Source: CAZNMF01 sp964573795
Lineage (GTDB): Bacteria > Acidobacteriota > Vicinamibacteria > Vicinamibacterales > SCN-69-37
Direction of reading: 5' to 3'
NCBI GenBank assembly: GCA_964573795.1
Contig: CAZNMF010000051.1
Location: forward strand, 1 to 8,862
Length of the DNA: 8,862 nt
Position 1 is the stretch's first letter. Each line of letters opens with the position of its first letter. The notes under the pieces were generated by a model that was given only the letters and a program-made list of their open reading frames with translations, was not told where the DNA came from and searched no databases. A program made the position numbers and the translations under genes. Below, piece after piece: positions 1 to 6,021 of the stretch.

Positions 1-1
1 C

Positions 2-859
2 ATCGTCGATCCCGGCGTCGCGACGTCGGACATCGCCGCGCCGGCCGCGAAGGCGGCGATCGACGAGGCCGGGCTCACGCCCGACGACATCGGCTTCATC
101 GTCGTCGGCACGACGACGCCGGACACGATCTTCCCGAGCACCGCGTGCATGCTGCAGGCGAAGATCGGCGCGACGAAGGCGTGGGGCTTCGATCTCGGCG
201 CGGCGTGCTCGGGCTTCACGTATTCGCTGACGACGGGCTGGTCGATGGTGGCGACCGGCGCGGTCGAGCACGCGCTCGTCGTCGGCGCGGATGTGATGTC
301 GAGCATCATCGACTACACGGATCGATCGACGTGCATCCTGTTCGGCGATGGCGCCGGCGCGGTCGTGCTGTCGCCGGCGTCCGACGACGAGCCCGGCATC
401 ATCGACTTTACGCACGAGATCGACGGGACGGGCGGCGCCGTGCTGTGCATGCCGGCGGGCGGCAGCCGCCTGCCCGCGTCGCACGAGACGGTCGACAAGC
501 GCCTGCACTTCGTGAAGCAGGACGGCCAGGCGGTCTTCAAGTTCGCGGTGAAGAAGAATGAGGAGATCGCGATGCGCCTGCTGGACCGCAACGGGCTGAC
601 CGGCGCGGATCTCGATCTCTACTGTTCGCATCAGGCCAACCGCCGCATCATCGAAGCGACCGCGCATCGTCTCGGTCTCGGGCCGGACAAAGTCATCATC
701 AACCTGGAACGCTACGGCAACACGACGGGCGCGACGATTCCGCTCGCCCTCGCCGACGCCAGGCGCGAAGGCCATCTGAAGAAGAACAACCTCGTCCTGC
801 TTGCGTCGGTCGGTGCGGGGTTCACGGTCGGGTCGGTGTTGTTGAGGTGGAGCCTTTGA
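2..859 (+). CDS. fabH: 3-oxoacyl-ACP synthase III (FabH), N-terminus outside the window
   Basis: Condenses an acyl-CoA starter, usually acetyl-CoA, with malonyl-ACP to begin type II fatty acid synthesis in the cytoplasm. The frame is open from base 2, so 285 residues are visible. Against the usual length of about 320-330, roughly 40 N-terminal residues are missing; the ATG at 149 is internal and not the start. The thiolase-fold catalytic triad is complete: Cys in GAACSGF (codon 206-208), His in CSHQAN (629-631) and Asn in ERYGNTTGAT (719-721). FGDGAGAVVLS and the C-terminal GAGFTVGSVLLRW are also typical of the family. The TGA at 857-859 directly abuts a GGCTTAC heptamer array. No other fatty acid synthesis gene lies downstream, so it may be the last gene of an operon that begins outside the window. 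A specialised KAS III paralogue with another starter cannot be excluded. The family call is firm. Confidence 0.96.
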   Translation: MVDPGVATSDIAAPAAKAAIDEAGLTPDDIGFIVVGTTTPDTIFPSTACMLQAKIGATKAWGFDLGAACSGFTYSLTTGWSMVATGAVEHALVVGADVMSSIIDYTDRSTCILFGDGAGAVVLSPASDDEPGIIDFTHEIDGTGGAVLCMPAGGSRLPASHETVDKRLHFVKQDGQAVFKFAVKKNEEIAMRLLDRNGLTGADLDLYCSHQANRRIIEATAHRLGLGPDKVIINLERYGNTTGATIPLALADARREGHLKKNNLVLLASVGAGFTVGSVLLRWSL

Positions 860-930
<71 letters not shown>

Positions 931-942
931 TGGAGTTCGGAG

Positions 943-992
943 GGCCGAACCTTCAGGTTCGGCCGGCAGAGGGCGGACCTGAAGGTCCGCCC
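943..992. repeat. pair of related 22-nt perfect palindromes
   Basis: Two adjacent hairpin-forming elements have the same design. The first has arms GGCCGAACCT (943-952) and AGGTTCGGCC (955-964) around TC. The second has arms GGGCGGACCT (971-980) and AGGTCCGCCC (983-992) around GA. Both have 10-bp perfect arms and share an ACCT-NN-AGGT core, and their centres are 28 bp apart, four heptads. They are small, GC-rich and paired, like REP/BIME-type extragenic palindromes. No T-run follows, so a classical intrinsic terminator is not supported, but they could cap or stabilise the fabH mRNA end. Confidence 0.85.
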
Positions 993-1003
993 CTCCATTC
1001 AGG

Positions 1004-1045
1004 AGCCGTAGCCCGTGGCCTGTAGACTGTAGCCCGCAGCCCGCC
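1004..1045. repeat. AGCCCGT/AGCCCGC heptamer array abutting the next start codon
   Basis: Six units run in a nearly unbroken 7-bp register: AGCCGT (1004), AGCCCGT (1010), GGCCTGT (1017), AGACTGT (1024), AGCCCGC (1031) and AGCCCGC (1038), followed by one C and then the ATG at 1046. The phrase GACTGTAGCCCG (1025-1036) recurs with one or two changes at 2232-2243 and 7182-7193. The array occupies the place where a Shine-Dalgarno sequence would be expected, and none is seen. Confidence 0.85.
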
Positions 1046-2170
1046 ATGTTCGAACGCTTCACCGAGCCCGCCCGGCGCGCGTTGTTCTTTGCGCGGTATG
1101 AGACGTCGCAGATCGGCGGCGTTGCGATCGAGCCTGAGCATCTGCTGCTCGGCCTCGCGCGCGAGGGCGGGGGCATCGTCGGCGATCTCTTTGCGCGCGC
1201 GTCGCTGGATCTCGCGTCCCTCCACGAGGCGCTCGCGCCGATCAACAGGCCGCTCGAGCGCACGCCTCAATCTCAGGAAATTCCATTCGGTCGCGCGACG
1301 CTGGACGTGCTGCGCTTGGCGAGCGAGGAAGCCGACACCATGCGGCATCGGGACATCGGTCCCGAGCACCTGGTGCTCGGCCTGCTTCGGCAGGGACGAT
1401 CGATCGCGTTCGATCTGCTGACACGCGCGGGCGTGAGGATTGGCGACGTCCGCACGCGCGCCGAAGCGCAGCCGCCGGCGAAGCCGCCGTCGGCGCGGAT
1501 GAGCCGCGTGTCGATTCTGCCTTCGACGGCCGTTCGTCTCTCGCGCAGCACGCGCAGAGACCGGTCATCGAACCGCGGGGCCGAGCACTGGGCCATCGAA
1601 GGCTACACGCTGCGCGCGCTGCTCGCGACGATTCACGACGTGCCCGAGTCGCGCGTCCTCCTGCCGCCGGATTTGAACGGCGATGCGCGTTACGACGCGA
1701 TGCTCGTGCTGCCGGAGCCGTTGCCGGGAGATCAGATCGAGCGTCTGATGCGCGACGGTGTCGACGACGTGCTGCAGGTCAAGACGACTCGGGAACGGCG
1801 TTTGACGGACGTGTCGATCCTGACGGCACCGAGCGGCGAGATTCGCGCGGAGCGCGAGTCGGATGAGAAGGCCGGCGGCTTCGCGGCGGCATTCGGAACC
1901 GTGACCTTCATGGGAGATACGCCAGACATCGACACGTTGTCGGGATCATTCACGATGCCAAGGCTCTGCGACGTGCTCGAGCATGCGCTCGGCCACATCG
2001 TCCTCGACGAAACGCACCTGACTGGCACATATCGCCTCGAGCTCCGCGTCGCCTCCCCGGCGTCGATCGTCGACGGTCTGCGCGAGATTGGGCTGGACGT
2101 CACGCCCGCACGACGAGAGATCGAAGGGGTGGTGGTGAAGGGGAGATCGGGATCAGGTTCTGGGTTCTGA
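1046..2170 (+). CDS. Clp N-terminal (R) domain fused to a TIGR03435/DUF3738-like domain
   Basis: A 374-residue protein of unknown function. Residues 1-140 form the double Clp_N repeat of ClpA/ClpC substrate-recognition domains: repeat one MFERFTEPARRALFFA...EHLLLGL (about 1-62) and repeat two FGRATLDVLRLA...EHLVLGLL (about 79-138). No Walker motif or AAA+ module follows. After a Pro/Arg/Ser-rich linker (about 141-180), residues about 183-365 resemble the Acidobacteria-expanded TIGR03435 (DUF3738) family: YTLRALLATIHDVP, RYDAML, KTTRERRLTDVSIL, then the late signature VLDETHLTGTYRLEL and GLREIGLDV. The start fits because Clp_N proteins begin at MFERFT; no ribosome-binding site is visible. The last residues (GSGSGF) and the stop are encoded by a heptamer array. 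No signal peptide is seen, so it is probably cytoplasmic. By inference it could be a Clp adaptor or a peptide-binding scaffold. The domain calls are good; the function is open. Confidence 0.88.
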   Translation: MFERFTEPARRALFFARYETSQIGGVAIEPEHLLLGLAREGGGIVGDLFARASLDLASLHEALAPINRPLERTPQSQEIPFGRATLDVLRLASEEADTMRHRDIGPEHLVLGLLRQGRSIAFDLLTRAGVRIGDVRTRAEAQPPAKPPSARMSRVSILPSTAVRLSRSTRRDRSSNRGAEHWAIEGYTLRALLATIHDVPESRVLLPPDLNGDARYDAMLVLPEPLPGDQIERLMRDGVDDVLQVKTTRERRLTDVSILTAPSGEIRAERESDEKAGGFAAAFGTVTFMGDTPDIDTLSGSFTMPRLCDVLEHALGHIVLDETHLTGTYRLELRVASPASIVDGLREIGLDVTPARREIEGVVVKGRSGSGSGF

Positions 2171-2281
2171 GGTTCTTGGTTCTGGGTTCCGGTTCCAGGT
2201 TCTGCCCGCAGCCCGAAGACTGCGGACCGCGGACTGCAGCCCGAAAGAACCCAGAACCTAGAACCGAGAACCCCAGAACCG
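2156..2281. repeat. composite inverted heptamer array (GGTTCTG ... CAGAACC)
   Basis: Eighteen short units can be counted, almost all 7 bp. The left arm consists of GGTTCTG-type units at 2156, 2163 (8 bp), 2171, 2178, 2185 (6 bp), 2191 and 2198. The centre changes word: CCCGCA 2205, GCCCGAA 2211, GACTGCG 2218, GACCGCG 2225, GACTGCA 2232 and GCCCGAA 2239. The right arm is AGAACCN at 2246, 2253, 2260, 2267 (8 bp) and 2275, the reverse complement of the left arm. The 7-bp register survives both word changes. The left arm contains the final codons and stop of the upstream gene. Confidence 0.93.
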
Positions 2282-2297
2282 TTCTTCTTTCTTTTCT
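2156..2297 (+). terminator. possible intrinsic terminator built from the inverted array
   Basis: The GGTTCTG-type left arm can pair with the AGAACCN right arm. On the plus strand the stem is followed at 2282-2297 by a tract with 12 T in 16 bases. This is the layout of a rho-independent terminator for the Clp_N gene, although the loop is long and the stem imperfect. No T-rich tract follows on the minus strand, so the convergent gene gets no obvious intrinsic stop here. Inference from sequence only. Confidence 0.5.
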
Positions 2298-2864
2298 TCA
2301 CTTCACTGGAATCATCAGATGCGCGTACGGCGTGTTGGCGTACATCACGTACGGCACCGCCGTGTTGACCGCCGTCGTCGGATAGCCGTCGAAGTGCGCG
2401 CCGACGTTCATGACCATCATGTGCGGGCCGGTCTTGACCCACTGGTCGCCGGCGGCGGGCCCGGTCGCCCACGGATCCGTGTTGCTCGCGTCCGAGCCGC
2501 CCGCGAGCATGTAGGCGAGTGCCATCTTCTCCTTTGGCGGATCCTTGTGCGCCACGAGCGCCATGACCCAGTCCATGCCGTTCTTGTCCATGCACATCGG
2601 ATCGGGATCGGGCGTGTTGGGCACGTCCGGCATGCACGTCCAGCCGTTGGTGCCGGCGCGCAGCGTGCGCATCTCCATCTTGTCGTTCATGGCGACGATG
2701 GTCGCATCCTTGGAGACGGCCATGGGCGCCGCGGACATGGCGCTCGTGATGATCGCGGCGTCGGATGGCGACGCGCCGCGGGTTTGCGCCGGCGGACCGG
2801 CGAGCGTGCGTGTGGTGGCGAGACAGGCGAGAACGATCAGTCCGAGTGCGAATCGTGACGTCAT
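2298..2864 (-). CDS. methionine-rich exported protein of unknown function
   Basis: A 188-residue protein that I place in no named family. It starts at the ATG at 2864-2862 because an excellent ribosome-binding site lies just upstream and a signal peptide follows at once; the frame stays open to 2972, but that extension is Arg-rich and signal-less. Residues 5-19 are hydrophobic (FALGLIVLACLATT), with a likely signal peptidase I site near TLA/GPP. VLAC at 11-14 is a weak lipobox alternative. The mature part has 17 Met in about 165 residues, including CMPD, DPMCMD, KMEM and GPHMMVMNVG, and two Cys (77 and 91) that could form a disulfide. Trp, Pro and His around the Met suggest a compact periplasmic fold; metal binding or methionine-based oxidant scavenging is only a guess. 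GTNGWTCMPD and the ending TPYAHLMIPVK recall uncharacterised secreted bacterial proteins. It is the only gene here with a strong Shine-Dalgarno sequence. Confidence 0.82.
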   Translation of the reverse strand: MTSRFALGLIVLACLATTRTLAGPPAQTRGASPSDAAIITSAMSAAPMAVSKDATIVAMNDKMEMRTLRAGTNGWTCMPDVPNTPDPDPMCMDKNGMDWVMALVAHKDPPKEKMALAYMLAGGSDASNTDPWATGPAAGDQWVKTGPHMMVMNVGAHFDGYPTTAVNTAVPYVMYANTPYAHLMIPVK

Positions 2865-2870
2865 GACGCA

Positions 2871-2879
2871 ACCTCCTCC
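2871..2879 (-). promoter_or_regulatory. strong Shine-Dalgarno sequence for the Met-rich protein
   Basis: On the minus strand GGAGGAGGT lies 6 bases upstream of the ATG at 2864-2862. It decides this start over in-frame codons further upstream. The rest of the leader, about 2880-3034, shows no convincing -35/-10 pair or other structure. Confidence 0.85.
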
Positions 2880-3034
2880 GGGTCGACGAGCTGACGAGCC
2901 GAAACGAGCGGCGACGGACCTACGAATTGTCGAGCGTGGTGCGCGGAAGCGCCGGCTGGGACGACGGTGCACGATCAGGCGGGCTGGAGCGCGGCTAGAC
3001 GGTAGCCGATCTGCGCGGCGTTGTCATCTCAGGT

Positions 3035-3194
3035 GGGTTCGGAGGTTCTGGGGTTCCGAGAGTTCCGAGGTTCGGGTTCCAGGTTCCGGTTCCGGGTTCC
3101 GGGTTCCGCAGTTCCGGAGCTCTCGAACCTCAGAACCTCGGAACTTCAGAACCCGAACCCCGGAACCTCAGAACCCTGGAACCCCAGAACCCAA
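3035..3194. repeat. large inverted GGTTCCG/CGGAACC array
   Basis: About 160 bp of degenerate 6-9-bp units. The left arm (3035-3116) is built from GGTTC-type words: GGTTCGGA 3036, GGTTCTG 3044, GGTTCCGA 3052, GGTTCG 3069, GGTTCCA 3075 and GGTTCC 3082 onward. The right arm (3123-3194) is their complement (GAACCTC, AGAACCTCG, GGAACC, AGAACCC). The symmetry axis is the self-complementary GAGCTC at 3117-3122. The whole block can fold into a long imperfect hairpin in either RNA. It shares the GGTTCTG vocabulary with the array at 2156-2281. The right arm overlaps the last codons and stop of glgX. Confidence 0.92.
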
Positions 3195-5279
3195 TTTCAA
3201 CACCGCAGCCGATCGCGCCGCGAGCGGCCAGACGGAGGCGGCGCGCGAGGGGCTCGCGCCGTCGAGGGCGGCCGTGTCGACGAGGCACGTCCACACGGCA
3301 GGCGGCCGAGTCGGCAGCGTGAACGGCACCGTCGTGCTCGCGGCGTTCAGGAGGATCAGCAGCGTGTCGCCGGAGATGATCTGGCCGTGCGCGTCGCGCT
3401 CCTGGATGCCGTCGCCCTCGAGCAGCATGCCGAGCGCGTGCCGGTCGCCGTCGTTCCAATCGGCGTGCGTCATCTCGCCGCCGTCGGGCCGCAGCCACAG
3501 CACGTCGGTCGCGCCGGGCCGGCGGCCGCTCAGGAACGTGCGGCGCTGCAGCACCGGCTGCGACGCGCGCAGCGCGATCAGTCGCTGCGCGAAGGCGAGC
3601 AGCGACGTCTGATCCGCCGAGAGCTGCCACGGCGTCCACGACAGCGCGGAGTCCTGGCAGTACGCGTTGTTGTTGCCGCGCTGCGTGCGGCTCATCTCGT
3701 CGCCGCCCGACAGCATCGGCACGCCGACCGACACGAGCAGCGTCACCAGCATGTTGCGCTGCTGCCGTCGCCGCAGCTCGACAATCGCCGGATCCGTCGT
3801 CGGCCCTTCGACGCCGCAGTTCCAGCTGAGATTGTTGGAGTCGCCGTCGCGATTGCCCTCGCCGTTCGCCTCGTTGTGCTTTTCGTTGTACGAGACGAGA
3901 TCGGCGAGCGTGAAGCCGTCGTGCGAGGTGACGAAGTTGATGCTCGCGTGCGGCTGGCGGCCGGAGTAGCCGTAGAGATCGCTGCTGCCGGAGAGCCGCG
4001 TCGCCAGCTCCGGCAGCATGCCTGCGTCGCCGCGCCAGAAGCGTCGCACGGCGTCGCGATAGCGGCCGTTCCACTCGGCCCAGCCCGGCGGGAAGTTGCC
4101 GACCTGATAGCCGCCTTCGCCCACGTCCCACGGCTCGGCGATCAGCTTCACGCGCGCGATCACCGGGTCCTGCGCGACGACGTCGAAGAAGGCGGAGAGC
4201 TTGTTGACCGCGTGCAGCTCGCGCGCGAGCGCTGACGCGAGATCGAAGCGGAAGCCGTCGACGTGCATCTCCTGCACCCAGTAGCGCAGGCTGTCCATCA
4301 GCAGCTTCAGCACCGCGGGCGACTGCATGTTCAGCGTGTTGCCCGTGCCGGTGAAGTCCTGATAGCGCGATGGATCGCCGGGCATCAGCCGGTAGTACGT
4401 GCGGTTGTCGAGGCCGCGGAACGACAGCGTCGGCCCGAGGTGATCGCCTTCCGCCGTGTGGTTGTAGACGACGTCGAGGATCACCTCCAGGCCCGCCGCG
4501 TGCAGCGCGCGCACCATCGTCTTGAAGTCGCGCAGCGCGTCGACGGGCGCGGCCGACGAGGAGAAGCGGTGATCGGGCGCGAAGAACGACAGCGTGTTGT
4601 AGCCCCAGTAATTCACGAGGCCGCGCTGCACCAGGCTCCATTCGTCGGCGTGCTGATGGATCGGCATCAGCTCGACGGCGGTCACGCCGAGGGACGTGAG
4701 ATGGCGGATCGCTTCCGGCGATGCGAGGCCGAGGTACGTGCCGCGCAACTCGCGGGGGATGGCGTCGTTCAGCGCGGTGAAGCCCTTCGCGTGCGTCTCG
4801 TAGATCACCGTCTTGTGCCACGGCGTGCGCGGCGGGCGATCGTCGCCCCACTCGAACGCGGTGTCGACGACGATGCCGAGCGGGGCGTAGGGGGAGCTGT
4901 CGGAGGTCGAGGCCTCCGTCTCCTTGCCGGGCGTGTAGGCGAAGAGGGCCTCGTTCCAGATCATCGGCCGGCCGATCGCGCGCGCGTACGGATCGAGCAG
5001 GATCTTCGCGGGATTGAAGCGATGGCCGTCGGCGGGGCTCCACGGGCCGTAGACGCGGTAGCCGTAGACCTGGCCCGGCCGCACGTCCGGCAGGTACGCG
5101 TGCCAGACCATGTCCGTGCGATCGACGAGCGGCACGCAGATGCGCTCGAGCCGTTCGTCAGGGCCGTCGAAGAGGCAGAGCTCGACTTTGACCGCGTGCT
5201 CCGAGAACACCGCGAAGTTGACACCGGAGCCGTCCCAGGTGGCGCCGAGGGGAAAAGGGGAGCCGGGCCATGCGCGCAT
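3168..5279 (-). CDS. glgX: glycogen debranching enzyme GlgX (GH13 isoamylase type)
   Basis: Hydrolyses alpha-1,6 branch linkages of glycogen limit dextrins in the cytoplasm. 703 residues, within or slightly above the family range. I start at the ATG at 5279-5277 because MRAWPGSPFPLGATWDGSG is the usual GlgX N-terminus; an in-frame ATG at 5333 would add 18 unrelated residues. A CBM48-like domain spans about residues 8-95, then the GH13 barrel: region I DVVYNH (269-274), region II GFRFDLA with nucleophile Asp346, region III IAEPWD with acid/base Glu382, and region IV TSHDG with Asp454. The C-terminal beta domain follows. The final seven residues (GSGVPGF) and the TGA are encoded by the inverted heptamer array. 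No ribosome-binding site is evident, and no other glycogen gene is nearby. Its 5' end lies head to head with the DUF4112 gene. TreX-like specificity cannot be told apart by eye. Confidence 0.95.
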   Translation of the reverse strand: MRAWPGSPFPLGATWDGSGVNFAVFSEHAVKVELCLFDGPDERLERICVPLVDRTDMVWHAYLPDVRPGQVYGYRVYGPWSPADGHRFNPAKILLDPYARAIGRPMIWNEALFAYTPGKETEASTSDSSPYAPLGIVVDTAFEWGDDRPPRTPWHKTVIYETHAKGFTALNDAIPRELRGTYLGLASPEAIRHLTSLGVTAVELMPIHQHADEWSLVQRGLVNYWGYNTLSFFAPDHRFSSSAAPVDALRDFKTMVRALHAAGLEVILDVVYNHTAEGDHLGPTLSFRGLDNRTYYRLMPGDPSRYQDFTGTGNTLNMQSPAVLKLLMDSLRYWVQEMHVDGFRFDLASALARELHAVNKLSAFFDVVAQDPVIARVKLIAEPWDVGEGGYQVGNFPPGWAEWNGRYRDAVRRFWRGDAGMLPELATRLSGSSDLYGYSGRQPHASINFVTSHDGFTLADLVSYNEKHNEANGEGNRDGDSNNLSWNCGVEGPTTDPAIVELRRRQQRNMLVTLLVSVGVPMLSGGDEMSRTQRGNNNAYCQDSALSWTPWQLSADQTSLLAFAQRLIALRASQPVLQRRTFLSGRRPGATDVLWLRPDGGEMTHADWNDGDRHALGMLLEGDGIQERDAHGQIISGDTLLILLNAASTTVPFTLPTRPPAVWTCLVDTAALDGASPSRAASVWPLAARSAAVLKLGSGVPGF
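5256..5262 (+). promoter_or_regulatory. ribosome-binding-site-like AGGGGAG for the DUF4112 gene
   Basis: The purine-rich AGGGGAG lies 7 bases before the ATG at 5270, inside the first codons of glgX on the other strand. It is the main reason to prefer 5270 over the in-frame ATGs at 5288 and 5312. It is only a partial match to the consensus. Confidence 0.45.
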
Positions 5280-5776
5280 CGGCGACCATGATCGCAGAAG
5301 ATGGATGGGTGATGTTCGATCGATCCTTCCCATGGCTGCGCAAATGGGCGACGCTGCTCGACGCGCAGTTCGTGATTCCCGGGACGAACATCCGGTTTGG
5401 GCTCGATCCGATCCTGTCGCTGATTCCCGGCGTGGGCGATCTGGCGAGCCCGGCCTTCACGGTGCTGCTGCTCGTGCACGGCCTCGATCGCCGCGTGCCG
5501 CGCGTCGTGCTCGTGCGCATGATCGCCAATGCGCTGCTCGACGCGCTGATCGGCGCGGTGCCGATCGCCGGCAGCGTCGGCGACGTCTTCTTCCGCGCGA
5601 ACCTGAAGAACCTGGAGCTGCTCGAGCGTCACGCGCGTCCCGGCACGCCGCCGGCACGCGGCGACTACGCGTTCGTCTTCGTGCTCGCGGGGATCTTCGG
5701 TCTGCTCGTGATCATCCCGGTGCTGCTCGCGCTGTGGATGGCGTTGTGGGTGTGGTACTGGCTCGCGGCGCGGTGA
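5270..5776 (+). CDS. DUF4112 family small membrane protein
   Basis: A 168-residue protein of unknown biochemical role. The DUF4112 signature is clear: LRKWATLLDAQFVIPGTNIRFGLDPILSLIPGVGD (about residues 23-57), then RVPRVVLVRMIANALLDALIGAVPIAGSVGDVFFRANLKNLELLERH (75-121). The two Pro/Gly/Asp turns (IPGVGD and VPIAGSVGD) are typical. Short hydrophobic stretches lie at about 61-71 and 92-108, and a long one at 133-165 is a probable C-terminal membrane anchor (AFVFVLAGIFGLLVIIPVLL...). The start is uncertain: 5270 has a purine-rich site and overlaps the glgX start by 10 bp head to head, while 5288 and 5312 are alternatives that lose no conserved residues. Ten bases of GC-rich DNA and then a GGGGACCA octamer array follow the stop. 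The divergent pairing with glgX may mean shared regulation but does not prove a role in glycogen metabolism. Confidence 0.85.
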   Translation: MRASATMIAEDGWVMFDRSFPWLRKWATLLDAQFVIPGTNIRFGLDPILSLIPGVGDLASPAFTVLLLVHGLDRRVPRVVLVRMIANALLDALIGAVPIAGSVGDVFFRANLKNLELLERHARPGTPPARGDYAFVFVLAGIFGLLVIIPVLLALWMALWVWYWLAAR

Positions 5777-5780
5777 AGGC

Positions 5781-5829
5781 GGGGACCAGGGGACCAGGGG
5801 ACGAGGGGGACCAGGGGACCAAGGGGCGA
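5781..5829. repeat. GGGGACCA octamer array
   Basis: Six 8-9-bp units: GGGGACCA at 5781 and 5789, GGGGACGA at 5797, GGGGGACCA at 5805, GGGGACCA at 5814 and AGGGGCGA at 5822. It starts four bases after the DUF4112 stop. The G-tracts are strongly strand-biased and could form a G-quadruplex on the plus strand. Function unknown. Confidence 0.87.
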
Positions 5830-5853
5830 GGATGACGAGAAGGCGGCGGAAAA

Positions 5854-5880
5854 GTCAGAAGTTCGAAGCCAGAAGCCACC
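5854..5880. repeat. short GCCAGAA heptamer array
   Basis: Four units in 7-bp register: GTCAGAA (5854), GTTCGAA (5861), GCCAGAA (5868) and a partial GCCACC (5875). It lies between the two octamer arrays upstream of queA. The following stretch, 5881-5940, contains two CGTAGGGG words (5879 and 5920) but no clear array. Confidence 0.65.
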
Positions 5881-5940
5881 GTAGGGGCCGCCCGTGTGAC
5901 GGCGCGGCATTCGGCGACGCGTAGGGGACGTGTAGAGGCA

Positions 5941-6021
5941 GATAACCAGATAGCGAGATGATCTGCAGATAGTGCGATGCCAGATAGTGCGATAGCGCGA
6001 TAGTGAGATAGTGCGATAACC
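5941..6021. repeat. GATAGTGC octamer array abutting the queA start
   Basis: Ten GAT-led units, mostly 8 bp: GATAACCA 5941, GATAGCGA 5949, an 11-bp unit at 5957, GATAGTGC 5968, GATGCCA 5976, GATAGTGC 5983, GATAGCGC 5991, GATAGTGA 5999, GATAGTGC 6007 and GATAACC 6015. The next base is the G of the queA GTG start. The array is much more AT-rich than its surroundings and replaces any recognisable ribosome-binding site. It may supply a promoter -10-like or unwinding element, which is inference. Confidence 0.88.

Noticed and set aside
971..1000. Intrinsic terminator for fabH at the palindrome pair
   Set aside because: The stems are good but no T-rich tract follows either, so I list them as palindromic repeats only.
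2319..2858. Long plus-strand reading frame over the Met-rich gene
   Set aside because: It is Arg/His/Val-rich, has no recognisable domain, and lies opposite a minus-strand gene with a strong ribosome-binding site and a signal peptide.
3021..5291. Long plus-strand and alternative minus-strand frames across glgX
   Set aside because: They are Arg/Ala-rich shadows produced by GC-rich codon use; the glgX frame carries all GH13 motifs without a break.
5280..5333. Upstream ATG for glgX adding 18 residues
   Set aside because: The extension has no GlgX similarity and no ribosome-binding site, and the family N-terminus starts at MRAWPGSPFPLG.
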